Assembly: GCF_016859125.1 (NCBI RefSeq)
Contig: NZ_CP069338.1
Location: 5,271,501-5,335,500, forward strand
Direction: 5' to 3'
Length of the DNA: 64,000 nt
From: Archangium violaceum
Lineage (GTDB): Bacteria; Myxococcota; Myxococcia; Myxococcales; Myxococcaceae
Shown: piece by piece, positions 35,764-45,138 of the stretch
Position numbering within the stretch: position 1 is the first letter of the stretch
How the letters are laid out: each line of letters begins with the position of its first letter
The notes under the pieces: model-generated
The model's input: the letters and a program-made list of their open reading frames with translations, nothing else
Databases searched by the model: none
What the model was told of the DNA's origin: nothing
Translations under genes and position numbers: made by a program

Positions 35764-38700
35764 CTACGCTAGTCCATCTCCCTGACGCGTCGCACTGTCA
35801 CGGGTCTGTGTCCCACGCACCTGCGCGAGCAGCTCGTGGTGCGCGGGGATGGCCAGGAACGAGTGCCGGAGCTGCCTGTCGTGGAGCCTCTTCGCGCTCT
35901 CCTGGATCTGCCGGTGGGCCGTTTCCAGGACCCATTGCGCACGGGAATCATCTTGAGCGCGAAGCACCTGGAAGCACGTCAGCCAGATCTGGAAGGGATC
36001 CTCCACGCCATGGAGGGTGACGCGTTGCAGGTGGGAGAGGATTTCCTCGGCGTACCCGAGCGCCTCCTGCCGGGCACCGGTCGCCAGCGCGACGGCGGCC
36101 AGGCCCGCGACGGACTCCATCTCCAGGTGTGGCATGCGCGCCTCCACGCGGATCCTCCGGGCCTGCTGGTAGGCCTCCCGGGCCTCGGGGAAGCGCCGCA
36201 GGGTGGCCAGCGCGTGGCCCCTGCTCATCCACGCATAGCCCTGGTACCGGGCGCTGCCGATCTCCTGACCGATGCGCAGGCCCTGCTCGGCGAGCTCGAG
36301 CGCGGCGGGGGCGTCTCCCAGGTGGTAGTGGATGAGCGCCAGGTTGCAGATGTCCGTGCACTCCCAGAACCGGTAGCCGATGACCCGGCTGAACTGGAGG
36401 GTCTGCTCGATAGCCTCCCTGGCTCCGGCGAAGTCGCCCAGGCTCTTGCGCACGTAGCCCAGGTGCCGGAGGGCCGAGAACTCCAGCCAGCGGTCTCCGA
36501 TCGACCGGCAGAAGGGGAGCACCCGCTGGATATAGGAGAGGCTCCCCTCCACGTCTCCCATCTCGTGGATGACCGCGCTCAGGTTGAGCAGACTCTCCAC
36601 CTCCAGCTGGGCGAGCCGCGCCGATTCGGCGAGCATCAGGCTCCGCTCGAGGTGGTTGCGGGCGCTCGCGAAGTCACCCTGGTGGTGCCGCAGCATCCGC
36701 GCCCACCGCAGGTGGCCGAGTGCCTCGCTGCCGATGTCTCCCACCTCCTGGGCCAGCAGGATGGCCCTGCGCACCGCCTCCTCTCCCACCGCGAACTCAC
36801 CGACCTCCGAGGCGTAGAGGGCGCGGCGCAGGGCCGCCTCGATCTGCCGCCGCTCGTCGCCCAGCCTCCTGGCCAGTGACTCCATCGTCTCGAGATCCAT
36901 CTGCTGTGCCTGCCGCTCGCCCTGGACGGCGTGGATCTTCTCTCGGGCCGCGACGATGGCGTAACGCTCGGGGAGGTCCGTCTCGGGCGTCAGCGCCAGG
37001 GCCCGCTCCAGGAACGAGCGCGCCTCCGCGTTGGCGAACAGGGACAGGGCCTCCTCTCCCGCCCGTCGCAGGTAGACGGCCGCCCGGACTCCCTGCCCGG
37101 ACGCCTCCAGGTGGTCGGCGATCAGCCCGAGGTGCTCCCGGGAGCGCTCGCCTCCTCGCGCGAGCAGCCACTCGGCCACGCGTCCATGGAAGGCACGCCG
37201 CTCGCGCTTGAGCACGGTGTCGTAGGCCACCTCGCGGACGATGGCGTGCTTGAAGATGTACTCGCGCGTGCCGGCGAAGGCGGGGGTGGATTGCTCGAAG
37301 ATGAGCTCCCGCTCCTGGAGCGCGGCCAGGGCCTCGTGGAGCTTGACGGGGAGATCCTCGTTCCGGCCCATCCCCGCGAGCGCCTCGTCCCAGAAGATGC
37401 GTCCCACCACCGAGGCCCGCTGGAGGATCTCCCGCTCGTGGAGGGGCAGGCTGTCCAGCCGGGCCTGGAGGACGCCGCTCAACGTCGGGGGCACCCGGAG
37501 CGAGGTCAACCGGTGCGGCTCGACGCGCCAGCGCTCGCCGTCCGCGAGGATGACGCCCTCCTCGAGCAGCATCTGGATGAGCTCCTCGAGGTAGAACGGA
37601 TTGCCCTCGGCGCGGGAGACCACGAGCTCGTGGAGGACGGGGGGAATGGCCTCCACCTTGCGCAGCAGCTCCGCCACGAGCCGGTGGCTGTCCTCCAGGG
37701 AGAGCGGCCGGAGCTCGAGCCTCACGTGAGAGGGCGCGAGCGCCCATTCCGGCCGCCGCTCGAAGAACTCCGGCCGCGCGGTGCTCACCACGAGGAGCCG
37801 CTCCGGTGCCAGCGTCTGCAGCAGCCGCTCCAGGAGATCGAGCGCGCTGTCATCGGCCCAGTGGACGTCCTCGAGGAAGAGGACCATGGGCTCGCGGCCC
37901 AGCAGGGCGCGGAAGTATTCGCTGAGCGAGGCGAGGCCGCGGGCGCGCAGGCTCTGCTCGTCCGTCGACGAGCCCTTCAAGTGGGGGCTGTCGCTGAAGT
38001 CGAAGCCGATGAGGGAGCCGGCGAGATGGGCGTGCAGGCGGCTCGAGTCCTCGGGGCCGAGCGCATCGAGGAAGCTCTCCTCCAACCGGGCACGCACCAC
38101 GCCGGGCACATCGCTCTCCTGCACCTGCAGGTGGAAGGAGAACAAATCCCTGAGCAGGGCGTTGGGATGTCTGCGCATCTCCGGGCTGGCGCGGCCTCGC
38201 AGACACCGGGGCGGAGAGGGGAGCGACTCGAGCCAGGTCTCGAACTCCCCGAGCAGTCGCGACTTGCCGATGCCGGCCTCGCCGGTGAGGGTGATGCGCT
38301 GGCAGCCGCCTCCGGAGAGTGTCGTGGACAGGGCGGAGCGCAGGTGGTGCAACTCCTCCTCGCGTCCCACGAGCCGGGCCCAGATGCCCTCCAGGCCGCG
38401 TCCCTGCCGGAGGAAGGCGCGGGGCCGGGCCGCCGTCACCCGGTACACGTGGAGCGGCTCCTGCTTGCCCTTGAGCTTGAGGGGGGCGAGGGGCTCGGCC
38501 TCGAAGGCCCCGCTCACCTGGCGGTACGTGCCGTGCGAGATGAGGATGCCGCCCTCGGGCGCGGCCTGCTCCAGGCGGCTGGCCGTATTGACGGTGTCGC
38601 CCATCACCGTGAGCTCACCGAGTGTCCCCACCACGCCCAGGAGGACGGGGCCCGTGTGGATGCCGATGCGCATGCGCAGGACTCCCGAGGGCACGGCCTG

Positions 38701-39105
38701 GAAGGAGGCGAGCTGGGCCTGGATGTCCAGGGCGGCGTGGAGGGCCTGCTCCGCGTCGTCCTCGCGCGCGCCATCCGAGCCCCAGAGCGCCATCACGGCA
38801 TCGCCGATGTGTTTGTCGATGCGCCCCCCGTGCCGGACGATGGCCGCGTCCACGCGCTCCCAGAGGCGGTTCATCAGCTCGCTGACGTCCTCGGGATCCA
38901 TCCGCTCGCTCAGGGCGGTGAAGCCGCACAGGTCACCGAAGAGCACCGTGACATGCCGGCGCTCGAGGGGAACGCGGGAGGCCAGGGCCGCGAGCCGTGC
39001 GCGCAAGGCCGCCAGCGCGGCCTCGGTGGCCTCGTGGCCCAGCGTGGGACGCTGAGCCTCCAGCAGGGCCATGGCCTGCTCCAGCAGGTCCCTTTCGTTC
39101 CTCAT
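35764..39105 (-). CDS. adenylate/guanylate cyclase with ATPase and TPR domains
   Basis: 1113 residues, a signalling protein. Residues about 50-220 form a class III nucleotidyl cyclase domain (VTVLFGDLCGFTALSERMDP, KHIGDAVMALWGSDGA; metal-binding Asp present). Then an AAA/NACHT-like ATPase with Walker A LTGEAGIGKSRLLGEFE near 275 and VLFLEDVHWADDSALDLLER as Walker B. The C-terminal third is TPR-like helical repeats. This layout (cyclase, ATPase, TPR) is common in myxobacteria and actinobacteria and probably senses a protein or ligand through the repeats. ATG 39105 follows GAGAGGACG. Single gene. Confidence 0.9.
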   Translation of the reverse strand: MRNERDLLEQAMALLEAQRPTLGHEATEAALAALRARLAALASRVPLERRHVTVLFGDLCGFTALSERMDPEDVSELMNRLWERVDAAIVRHGGRIDKHIGDAVMALWGSDGAREDDAEQALHAALDIQAQLASFQAVPSGVLRMRIGIHTGPVLLGVVGTLGELTVMGDTVNTASRLEQAAPEGGILISHGTYRQVSGAFEAEPLAPLKLKGKQEPLHVYRVTAARPRAFLRQGRGLEGIWARLVGREEELHHLRSALSTTLSGGGCQRITLTGEAGIGKSRLLGEFETWLESLPSPPRCLRGRASPEMRRHPNALLRDLFSFHLQVQESDVPGVVRARLEESFLDALGPEDSSRLHAHLAGSLIGFDFSDSPHLKGSSTDEQSLRARGLASLSEYFRALLGREPMVLFLEDVHWADDSALDLLERLLQTLAPERLLVVSTARPEFFERRPEWALAPSHVRLELRPLSLEDSHRLVAELLRKVEAIPPVLHELVVSRAEGNPFYLEELIQMLLEEGVILADGERWRVEPHRLTSLRVPPTLSGVLQARLDSLPLHEREILQRASVVGRIFWDEALAGMGRNEDLPVKLHEALAALQERELIFEQSTPAFAGTREYIFKHAIVREVAYDTVLKRERRAFHGRVAEWLLARGGERSREHLGLIADHLEASGQGVRAAVYLRRAGEEALSLFANAEARSFLERALALTPETDLPERYAIVAAREKIHAVQGERQAQQMDLETMESLARRLGDERRQIEAALRRALYASEVGEFAVGEEAVRRAILLAQEVGDIGSEALGHLRWARMLRHHQGDFASARNHLERSLMLAESARLAQLEVESLLNLSAVIHEMGDVEGSLSYIQRVLPFCRSIGDRWLEFSALRHLGYVRKSLGDFAGAREAIEQTLQFSRVIGYRFWECTDICNLALIHYHLGDAPAALELAEQGLRIGQEIGSARYQGYAWMSRGHALATLRRFPEAREAYQQARRIRVEARMPHLEMESVAGLAAVALATGARQEALGYAEEILSHLQRVTLHGVEDPFQIWLTCFQVLRAQDDSRAQWVLETAHRQIQESAKRLHDRQLRHSFLAIPAHHELLAQVRGTQTRDSATRQGDGLA

Positions 39106-39224
39106 CGTCCTCTCGGCGTCGTCCGGGGTTGAACCTATCCCACATGACGGGACGCTTGACACACCACGTTAGGAGGGACGCTCGGTTGGCTTCAACCCAC
39201 GGGGAGTGAGGGTCGCGAGGAGCC

Positions 39225-40982
39225 TCAACGCCCCGGTTTCAGGCCCGAGGGGGCCGAGTCCGTGCGGAAGACGGGGTAGAGGTTGAGGCGCGTGTCGTGG
39301 GCGGGGTGGCGCTCGGCGAAGAAGCGCAGGCGGGCGCGCGGGTTGGAGGCGAACTCCTTGTCCTTCAACTTCTCCTCCCAGGCGGCCTTCACGGCGGGGT
39401 CCTTCGCCAGCAGCTCGCGCGCGAAGGGCTCCACCACGTAGTCCTCGACGTACTCCTTCTGCTCGAAGTGGTTGTTGAAGAAGCCCCAGGCGAGCAGCGA
39501 GTCCGGTCCGAGCGGCTCGAAGAGGTGGGCGAGCAGGTGGGCGCTCTTCTGCGCGGCCGGTACGTAGAGCGTCCCCGCGGGCAGCGGCTGCTTCTCCTTC
39601 TTCCATTCGCCCTTCACCGAGAGGAGCTGATGGCCCTCGAAGGAGCCGGGGCGCGGCCTGGCCTCGGTGGCGCGGAACACCTCCACGTCGGCCGCGGGCA
39701 CCCCCTGGCCGAGCCGCTGGAAGCGCAGGCCGTGCGCGGTGAGCTTCTCCGCCACCCAGGCCGCGTGCGCCGGAGGGACCAGGTAGCCACCGGCGGGCAG
39801 CGTGGCGGTGAGGACCGGCCGCGGCTCGTCGTAGTAGGGAATGGTCCACACCTGCGGCTTCGTGTCGTCGTAGCGGATCCAGAGCTGCTGGGTGAGCTCG
39901 GAGGGCGTGCGCTCGTAGGCGTAGCCGCGGAAGGCGATGGGGTGGTTCTTCTCCGTGTTGTCCCAGAGGAGCACGACCTCGCGAGCCTTGCCGGACTCGG
40001 CCTCGGCGTCCGCCGCCTTCCGGGCCGCCTGCAGCGCCGCCCCATCCCGGCCGACGAGCCGCAGCAGTCCCTCGAGCACGTGGCGCGTGGTGGCCACGCG
40101 GTGCGCGTAGGGCTTCCACGAGTGCGTCTCCACCAGGACGCCATAGCGCCGGTTCACCGCCCAGTACGGGTGGCTGAAGCGCGGAGGCGCCACGCCGTAG
40201 TTCACGCCCGAGGTGGGGTCATCGTTCTCCCGGAAGGACGGGTAGAAGGGGAGGGGCAGGTGGCCCTTGGACTCCAGCTCGGTGAAGAGCTCCTCGCGCA
40301 GCTTCGTGCCCAGGGCCTGCATCGTCTCCGGGCCCGTCTTCTGCGGTTCCATCTGCACGCTCACGTCGTGCTCGAATTTGGCGCCATCCGTGACGTGCAG
40401 GTCCACGTAGAAGAGCGGATCCCACGCGTGCAGCAGCTTGAGCAGCGCCACCATCTCCGGGGCGTCCGCCTTCACGTAGTCGCGGTTGAGGTTGTAGTTC
40501 TGCGCGGTGACGCGCCAGCCCATCTCCTCGGGGCCCACCTGGTTGGGGCGGTTGTTGGGGCCGAAGCGCTCGTGGCCATCCACGTTGAAGACGGGCACGA
40601 AGACGGCCGTCACCTGCTTCAGCACGCCCGGGAGCGCCTTGCCGTCGAGCAGGTCTCGCAGCATCCAGAAGCCGGCGTCCTTGCCATCGATTTCACCGGC
40701 GTGGATGCCCCCCTGGAAGAAGACGACGGGGCGGTTCTTCTTCGCGGCCGAGGCGGGAGTGAGGGTTCCATCCGCGCTGGCCACGAGCACGAGCATGGGG
40801 CGGCCCTCGGGCGTGGTGCCGAAGGTCTCGCAGCGCACCTTTCCGGGGTAGCGCTTGGGGAAGGCGGCGCACAGGGACTCCACCTCCGCGTAGCGGCCGG
40901 TGCGAGTCCAGCCGCTCTGCTCGGAGACGGTGGTGAGGGGAGCCTGTTGGAGCGTCAGGGCGAGGAGTACGGGCAGGAGCAT
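39225..40982 (-). CDS. secreted M14-family zinc carboxypeptidase
   Basis: 585 residues with an N-terminal signal peptide (MLLPVLLALTLQQA). Zinc ligands lie in GGIHAGEIDGKDAG (HxxE) and YVDLHVTDGAKFEHD (His). The substrate-contacting NYNLNRDYVKAD segment lies between them, and a candidate general-base Glu is in LVETHSWKPYA. The M14 domain ends near residue 310, leaving about 270 C-terminal residues of beta-rich sequence. It probably trims peptides outside the cytoplasm. Separated from the cyclase gene by 119 bp. Confidence 0.87.
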   Translation of the reverse strand: MLLPVLLALTLQQAPLTTVSEQSGWTRTGRYAEVESLCAAFPKRYPGKVRCETFGTTPEGRPMLVLVASADGTLTPASAAKKNRPVVFFQGGIHAGEIDGKDAGFWMLRDLLDGKALPGVLKQVTAVFVPVFNVDGHERFGPNNRPNQVGPEEMGWRVTAQNYNLNRDYVKADAPEMVALLKLLHAWDPLFYVDLHVTDGAKFEHDVSVQMEPQKTGPETMQALGTKLREELFTELESKGHLPLPFYPSFRENDDPTSGVNYGVAPPRFSHPYWAVNRRYGVLVETHSWKPYAHRVATTRHVLEGLLRLVGRDGAALQAARKAADAEAESGKAREVVLLWDNTEKNHPIAFRGYAYERTPSELTQQLWIRYDDTKPQVWTIPYYDEPRPVLTATLPAGGYLVPPAHAAWVAEKLTAHGLRFQRLGQGVPAADVEVFRATEARPRPGSFEGHQLLSVKGEWKKEKQPLPAGTLYVPAAQKSAHLLAHLFEPLGPDSLLAWGFFNNHFEQKEYVEDYVVEPFARELLAKDPAVKAAWEEKLKDKEFASNPRARLRFFAERHPAHDTRLNLYPVFRTDSAPSGLKPGR

Positions 40983-41038
40983 GGCACCCGCCTACTGAGC
41001 ACACCGCCCGCCCCCGCTCAACCCCGATGAAGCGCGGC

Positions 41039-41076
41039 GTGACGGACGGTGAGGCTCTCGCCGACGGCGAGCACGT
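41039..41076 (+). repeat. 38-bp direct repeat, left copy (module boundary)
   Basis: Identical over all 38 bases to 44042-44079. Read on the minus strand it encodes the last residues of the MBL-fold gene (VLAVGESLTVRH). In this left copy the frame continues AALHRG and a stop at 41020, the probable original end of that gene. The left repeat therefore marks the displaced original 3' terminus. Confidence 0.85.
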
Positions 41077-41081
41077 CTTCG

Positions 41082-41690
41082 TTACACACTCTCAGGCGTA
41101 CCTGAGTGCTCTCCCGTGTCGGCGTTCCGCTCCGGCTCCTGGGTGGTAACGGGCAAGGGATGGAGCGCGCGGTGGTTGATGATGCGGTGGTAGATGGCGA
41201 CGTGGTACTTGCCCGAGATCAAGACGAACGCATTCCTTGGCGGCTCGGGCTGGCTCTGGAGCCATGCGTCCGCCTCCTCGCGTGTGCTGAATGAAGCCAC
41301 CGGGGCCGTGGGGCCGCTGCGCGCGAGGTCCGCGAGGTAGTAATCGATGACGGGGAGCTTGATGAGGCTGCGGATGTCCGACTCCCTGCGATGAGCGACG
41401 AGGTGGTATTCATCCGCGACCAGCACGTGTGCTCCATGTGGAGGCTCGGGGTGATTCCTGAGCCAGACGTCCGCTTCCTCGCGTGTCTTGAACGAAGCCA
41501 CCGCGTAGGGCGGGTCCTCCCTGCCGAGCTGGAGATAATCTTCGAACGAATGGATTCTGCCGGTCTCCGATATGTACATGAGCGCCGCGGCGGCGCTCCT
41601 GAAGAGTTCCTTTTCCGCGGGAGATTGAGTGTTGTTGAGGGTCCGGCCAAGAAGGCCCTGGACGTCATGAAGAAGCTTGTCGATGTTCAT
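41082..41690 (-). CDS. two-repeat protein, partner of the module lipoprotein
   Basis: 202 residues from ATG 41690 (a GTG at 41702 directly after the upstream stop is an alternative). The C-terminal part contains an internal duplication: YAVASFKTREEADVWLRNHP and PVASFSTREEADAWLQSQPE, each followed by a PEPP...VL...YH segment. No known domain name was recognised. The N-terminal 60 residues are helical. It lies directly downstream of the lipoprotein gene within the repeat-bounded module. It is plausibly the immunity or accessory partner of the lipoprotein, but this rests on position only. Confidence 0.65.
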   Translation of the reverse strand: MNIDKLLHDVQGLLGRTLNNTQSPAEKELFRSAAAALMYISETGRIHSFEDYLQLGREDPPYAVASFKTREEADVWLRNHPEPPHGAHVLVADEYHLVAHRRESDIRSLIKLPVIDYYLADLARSGPTAPVASFSTREEADAWLQSQPEPPRNAFVLISGKYHVAIYHRIINHRALHPLPVTTQEPERNADTGEHSGTPESV

Positions 41691-42108
41691 GGAGGGAGCC
41701 ACTCACGAGGCGACGAGGAGAACGGGAGCGAGCATGACGGCTCCCGCCCCTGCGGAAACCACGGCAAAGGCCACTCCCGCTATGACGACGGTGGTTCCCA
41801 CCAGGAGCGTTTCGCGGTTGCGCTTCAACCAGTCGACTGCGGCATCAATCGCCGAAAACTCCTGGGGACGGAGTTTCTCCAGTTCCTTGCAGTCCAGGTA
41901 GGGAGGCAGGCACTGCTTGTTGCAGTAATCCGCGCGTCCGCTGAGCCCGCGGTTGTACTCGTATTGGTTGTACTCCGGGGGAACGGGATGTTTCATGCAC
42001 TCCCTGTGGCAATCCACGAATTCCTGGTCACAGTCGCGTTGACTGGCTGAGACGAGCAGGATGCGTCCGGGTGCGCCGAGGGGAGTTGCTCGGTGCCCAT
42101 AAGGTGAA

Positions 42109-43848
42109 CCCGCCTTATTCACGAGAGGTGCAGGAGGATGACCGGAAAAGGAGGGTGACGCGCCTGACCTCCCGAGTGGTAGAGGGGTGTTGTTCAGACA
42201 TCCACCACCACAAGGCAGGAGGCGCGTCATGGGTGAAATCCTCAACGACTTCGGGCTGGAGTTCAACGGCTCCGTGAAGCTGGAGGCGAGGGCGGAGCGG
42301 TTGACGTCGGAGGCAGGTGCGGTGCTGCTGAGGGAGGTGGACGAGCGGTTGGGGCTGACGCGCTGGCTGGGGGAGATGTTGACGGACACGCGAGACGAGA
42401 AGCGGATAACCCACTCGCTGAGGGAGTTGGTGCGCACGGACCTTCTGCTGTTGGGGCAAGGGTGGAGAGACCACGACGACGCGGACGCGCTCAGGAGGGA
42501 CGCGGCGTTGAGGTTGGCGGTGTCGGACAGCAAGAGCAGCGTGCCGCTGAGGGGGAAAGAGGGGGGAGCGGAGGGGTTGGCCTCACAGCCCACCTTGTCG
42601 CGGCTGACGGCCATGTTGGCGCGAGAGGAAAACCGGAAGGTGCTGCACGAGGCGCTGGTGTGGCAGACGGGGCGGAGGCTGAGGGCGCAGCAGCCCAAGG
42701 GCCAGAAGCTCAAGCAGGTGACGGTGGACGTGGACGGGTTGCCGGTGGAGGTGCATGGGCACCAGGAGGGCAGCGCGTACAACGGGCACTACGGAGTACG
42801 CATGTACCACCCGATTGTCGCCAGTCTGGCCGAGACGGGAGACCTGCTGGACGTGAGGTTGCGCGAGGGAAACGTGCACAGCGCCAATGGAGCGCTGGAA
42901 TTCATCGACGAGTTGCTGGGGCGAGTGGAGAAGGAGGTGTGTGAGGTGGCGGCGGTGCGCTTCGACGCGGGCTTTCCCGAGGAGAAGCTGCTGGCGAAGC
43001 TGGAGGAGCGAGGCACGCCCTACGTGGCGCGCGTGCGCAACACCAGCGTGTTGCAGCGGGAGGCGGCGCTGCCGCGCTTCATGAATTCGGGAGTGCCGCA
43101 GGGGGAGCCGGGCACCCACCTGTACGAATGGGAGTACCAGGCGCAGGGCTGGAGCCGTGCGCGGCGCGTGGTGTTGGTAGTGCTGGAGAGGAAGGACGAG
43201 CTCTTCCCGCACGCCTTCTGGCTGGTGACGAGCTGGAGCAAGGAGCAGATGCCGGCACAGGCGCTGCTGGAGCACTACCGCCAACGCGGCACGGCGGAGG
43301 GCCACTTCGGAGAGCTCATGGACGTGCTGGCCCCGGCGCTCTCCTCGGCCAGACGGCCCAAGTCCAAGTACCGGGGGCAGCCGCCCGTCCAGCGCGCGGT
43401 GTCCATCGACGCCTTCGCCAACAACGAGGTACGCCTGTTGCTCAATGCCCTGGCCTACAACCTGGTGCACGCCGCGCGCGTGCTGATGGAGCAGGCCACG
43501 GGCGAGGGCTGGGGCTGCTCCGTGTGCGCGAGCGGGTGCTCAAAGTAGCCGCGCGGGTGCTGTTACACGCCAGAAGAGTGGTGCTGGTCATTGGCCGGGA
43601 GTCGGCCAGCCTCTGGCAGAAGCTGTGGACGAAGCTGGGCTCGCTGAGCACAGCGCACATCACGTAGCTGCCTGGAGTCAATTGCAGCTCACGTGTCGCA
43701 CTCTCCCCACTCCCCTCTCCATCTCCTCCTGCTTGCTACCCGCTGCCCCGGGGCGGGCTTCCTCTGCCTTGTGCCCGATAACTCAACCCAACGCGCTCGA
43801 CCTCAGCCTTCATGCATGTCTTGAGCCAGTCGTCGCGAATATGGTGGG
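42109..43848 (+). mobile_element. IS1380-family insertion element
   Basis: The terminal inverted repeats begin CCCGCCTTATTCACGA (42109) and, reading inward from 43848, CCCACCATATTCGCGA. A perfect 5-bp target duplication GTGAA flanks it (42104-42108 and 43849-43853). The length is 1740 bp. It interrupts the module lipoprotein gene. The intact duplication indicates a simple, fairly recent insertion. Confidence 0.88.
42229..43548 (+). CDS. IS1380-family transposase, C-terminus frameshifted
   Basis: 439 residues in this frame from ATG 42229. Characteristic segments: LTSEAGAVLLREVDERLGLT, QVTVDVDGLPVEVHGHQEGS (first catalytic Asp), VAAVRFDAGFPEEKLLAKLE (second) and LEHYRQRGTAEGHFGELMDV (Glu). The last 10 codons (WGCSVCASGCSK) are out of frame. 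The expected end LLRVRERVLKVAARVLLHAR continues in the next frame to 43667. The catalytic residues lie before the shift, so activity may be lost or reduced. Confidence 0.85.
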   Translation: MGEILNDFGLEFNGSVKLEARAERLTSEAGAVLLREVDERLGLTRWLGEMLTDTRDEKRITHSLRELVRTDLLLLGQGWRDHDDADALRRDAALRLAVSDSKSSVPLRGKEGGAEGLASQPTLSRLTAMLAREENRKVLHEALVWQTGRRLRAQQPKGQKLKQVTVDVDGLPVEVHGHQEGSAYNGHYGVRMYHPIVASLAETGDLLDVRLREGNVHSANGALEFIDELLGRVEKEVCEVAAVRFDAGFPEEKLLAKLEERGTPYVARVRNTSVLQREAALPRFMNSGVPQGEPGTHLYEWEYQAQGWSRARRVVLVVLERKDELFPHAFWLVTSWSKEQMPAQALLEHYRQRGTAEGHFGELMDVLAPALSSARRPKSKYRGQPPVQRAVSIDAFANNEVRLLLNALAYNLVHAARVLMEQATGEGWGCSVCASGCSK

Positions 43849-44035
43849 GTGAAAGCTCCTCCTTTCTTTTTCGCGCGCTGCCAGTCGTGAGTGACCTGAC
43901 CGTCAGGCAACTCCTGGATGATGAGTACGAAGCCAGGGAGCGCTTCGGTACTGACAGAAGCCGTGTGGCGGGCAGCGCTACAAGAGACGAGCAGTATGCC
44001 AAGGCCCGCGGCAATGAGTCTTGCTGGAGTCATGC

Positions 44036-44971
44036 TCACGTGTGACGGACGGTGAGGCTCTCGCCGACGGCGAGCACGTGGAGCGGCTCGCGAGGCAGTG
44101 CGCGGCGGTTCCACTCGGCGTCCAGCCGCTGGGGCGGCTCGTCGAGGGGCTCGTCGGTGAGCTTGAATGTGCCCCAGTGCATGGCGAGGAAGCGCCGGGC
44201 CCCGAGGTCCTCATAGGCCTGCACCGCCTGCTCGGGGTTCATGTGCTGCTTCTTCATGAACCACTCCGGATCATAGGCGCCAATGGGCAGCATCGCCGCG
44301 TCCAGCCCGGGGAAGCGCCGGCCGATCTCCTTGAAGCCCTCGAAGTACGCGGTGTCGCCCGAGTGGTAGACGCGCGCGCTGGAGCCCTCCACCACGAAGC
44401 CGCCCCAGAGCGTCTCGTTGGCGTCCTTGAGGCCGCGGCGGCTCCAGTGCTGGGCAGGGACGAAGTGCACCGTCACCGCGCCCACCTTCGTGGAGCCCCA
44501 CCAGTCCAGCTCGGTGACGGGCGGTGCGCCTCGGGGGAAGTAGCGCGCCATGCTCAACCCGGTGATGACGGGCGCGCCCACCTGGCGCACGGTGGGCATG
44601 TCCAGGTGGTCGAAGTGGTTGTGGGACACCAGCGTGGCGGCGATGGGGGGCAGCTTCTCCATCGTCACGCCCGGCTCCACGTTGCGGCGGATGAAGCCGG
44701 TGATGGTGTCGCGCAACACCGGGTCGATGAGCAGCGACACGCCGTCGAGCTGCACCAACCAGCTCGCGTGGCCCAGCCAGGTGAGGCGCGCGCCCTCGCC
44801 AGGGGCGGGCGGGTTCGCCAGCGCGGCGAGGTCCGGCTCCACGCGGCGCATGGGGGCCTTGTCCGGGCTCTTGCGGCGCCTGCCGGCCAGCTTGTCCCCC
44901 ACGGCCCACTTGAAGACATTGGCGAAGGGCTGCGGGCCGCTGCCATCCAGGTTCTTGAAGCGCAACGGCAT
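44036..44971 (-). CDS. metallo-beta-lactamase-fold hydrolase, NAPE-PLD-like
   Basis: 311 residues from ATG 44971. ARLTWLGHASWLVQLDGVSL LIDPVL opens the fold and the metal motif is SHNHFDHLD. Further ligands lie in PAQHWSRRG, HSGDTAYFEG and the C-terminal AMHWGTFKL. This is the NAPE-PLD/UlaG-like branch of the superfamily, acting on phosphodiesters or lactones; the substrate is unknown. Its last codons lie in the right 38-bp repeat and now end TVRHT with a stop, instead of the original TVRHAALHRG. The gene thus stays intact despite the 3-kb insertion. Confidence 0.88.
   Translation of the reverse strand: MPLRFKNLDGSGPQPFANVFKWAVGDKLAGRRRKSPDKAPMRRVEPDLAALANPPAPGEGARLTWLGHASWLVQLDGVSLLIDPVLRDTITGFIRRNVEPGVTMEKLPPIAATLVSHNHFDHLDMPTVRQVGAPVITGLSMARYFPRGAPPVTELDWWGSTKVGAVTVHFVPAQHWSRRGLKDANETLWGGFVVEGSSARVYHSGDTAYFEGFKEIGRRFPGLDAAMLPIGAYDPEWFMKKQHMNPEQAVQAYEDLGARRFLAMHWGTFKLTDEPLDEPPQRLDAEWNRRALPREPLHVLAVGESLTVRHT
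44042..44079 (+). repeat. 38-bp direct repeat, right copy (module boundary)
   Basis: Identical to 41039-41076. It forms codons near the 3' end of the MBL-fold gene. Only two codons lie beyond it before the stop at 44036-44038, and the module's first gene starts at 44033. The pair behaves like the attachment-site duplication left by site-specific integration at a gene's 3' end. Confidence 0.85.
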
Positions 44972-45138
44972 GTGGGGCTCTCCCTCGGGCCCGGGCGAAG
45001 GGGTGGGCCCGGCCCTGTCATGTTCCGGAGCCCCACATAGATGCAAGGAGCATGTGGGAACGCGTTTGCTCACACAGGGCACGGGAGGACTGTCCGGTGT
45101 GAACAACGCGGGAATGAATTCTTTCCATTGCTCAGCAG

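Larger units (their letters stand above)
41703..44033 (-). pseudogene. Cys-rich membrane lipoprotein gene split by IS1380
   Basis: The 5' part (ATG 44033 to about 43854) encodes a lipoprotein signal with lipobox LLVSC, then LPGFVLIIQELPDGQVTHDW. The 3' part (42104 down to 41703) encodes GRILLVSASQRDCDQEFVDC, paired-Cys segments HRECMKHPVP and YCNKQCLPPYLDC, and a hydrophobic end (TLLVGTTVVIAGVAFAVVSA). The IS1380 element sits between them with a GTGAA duplication. Removing the element almost restores the frame; one extra G near 43862 also shifts it. The start lies 2 bp after the MBL-fold gene stop, so it would be read from that gene's promoter. Similar two-part proteins are known in myxobacteria without a defined role. 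Confidence 0.7.
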
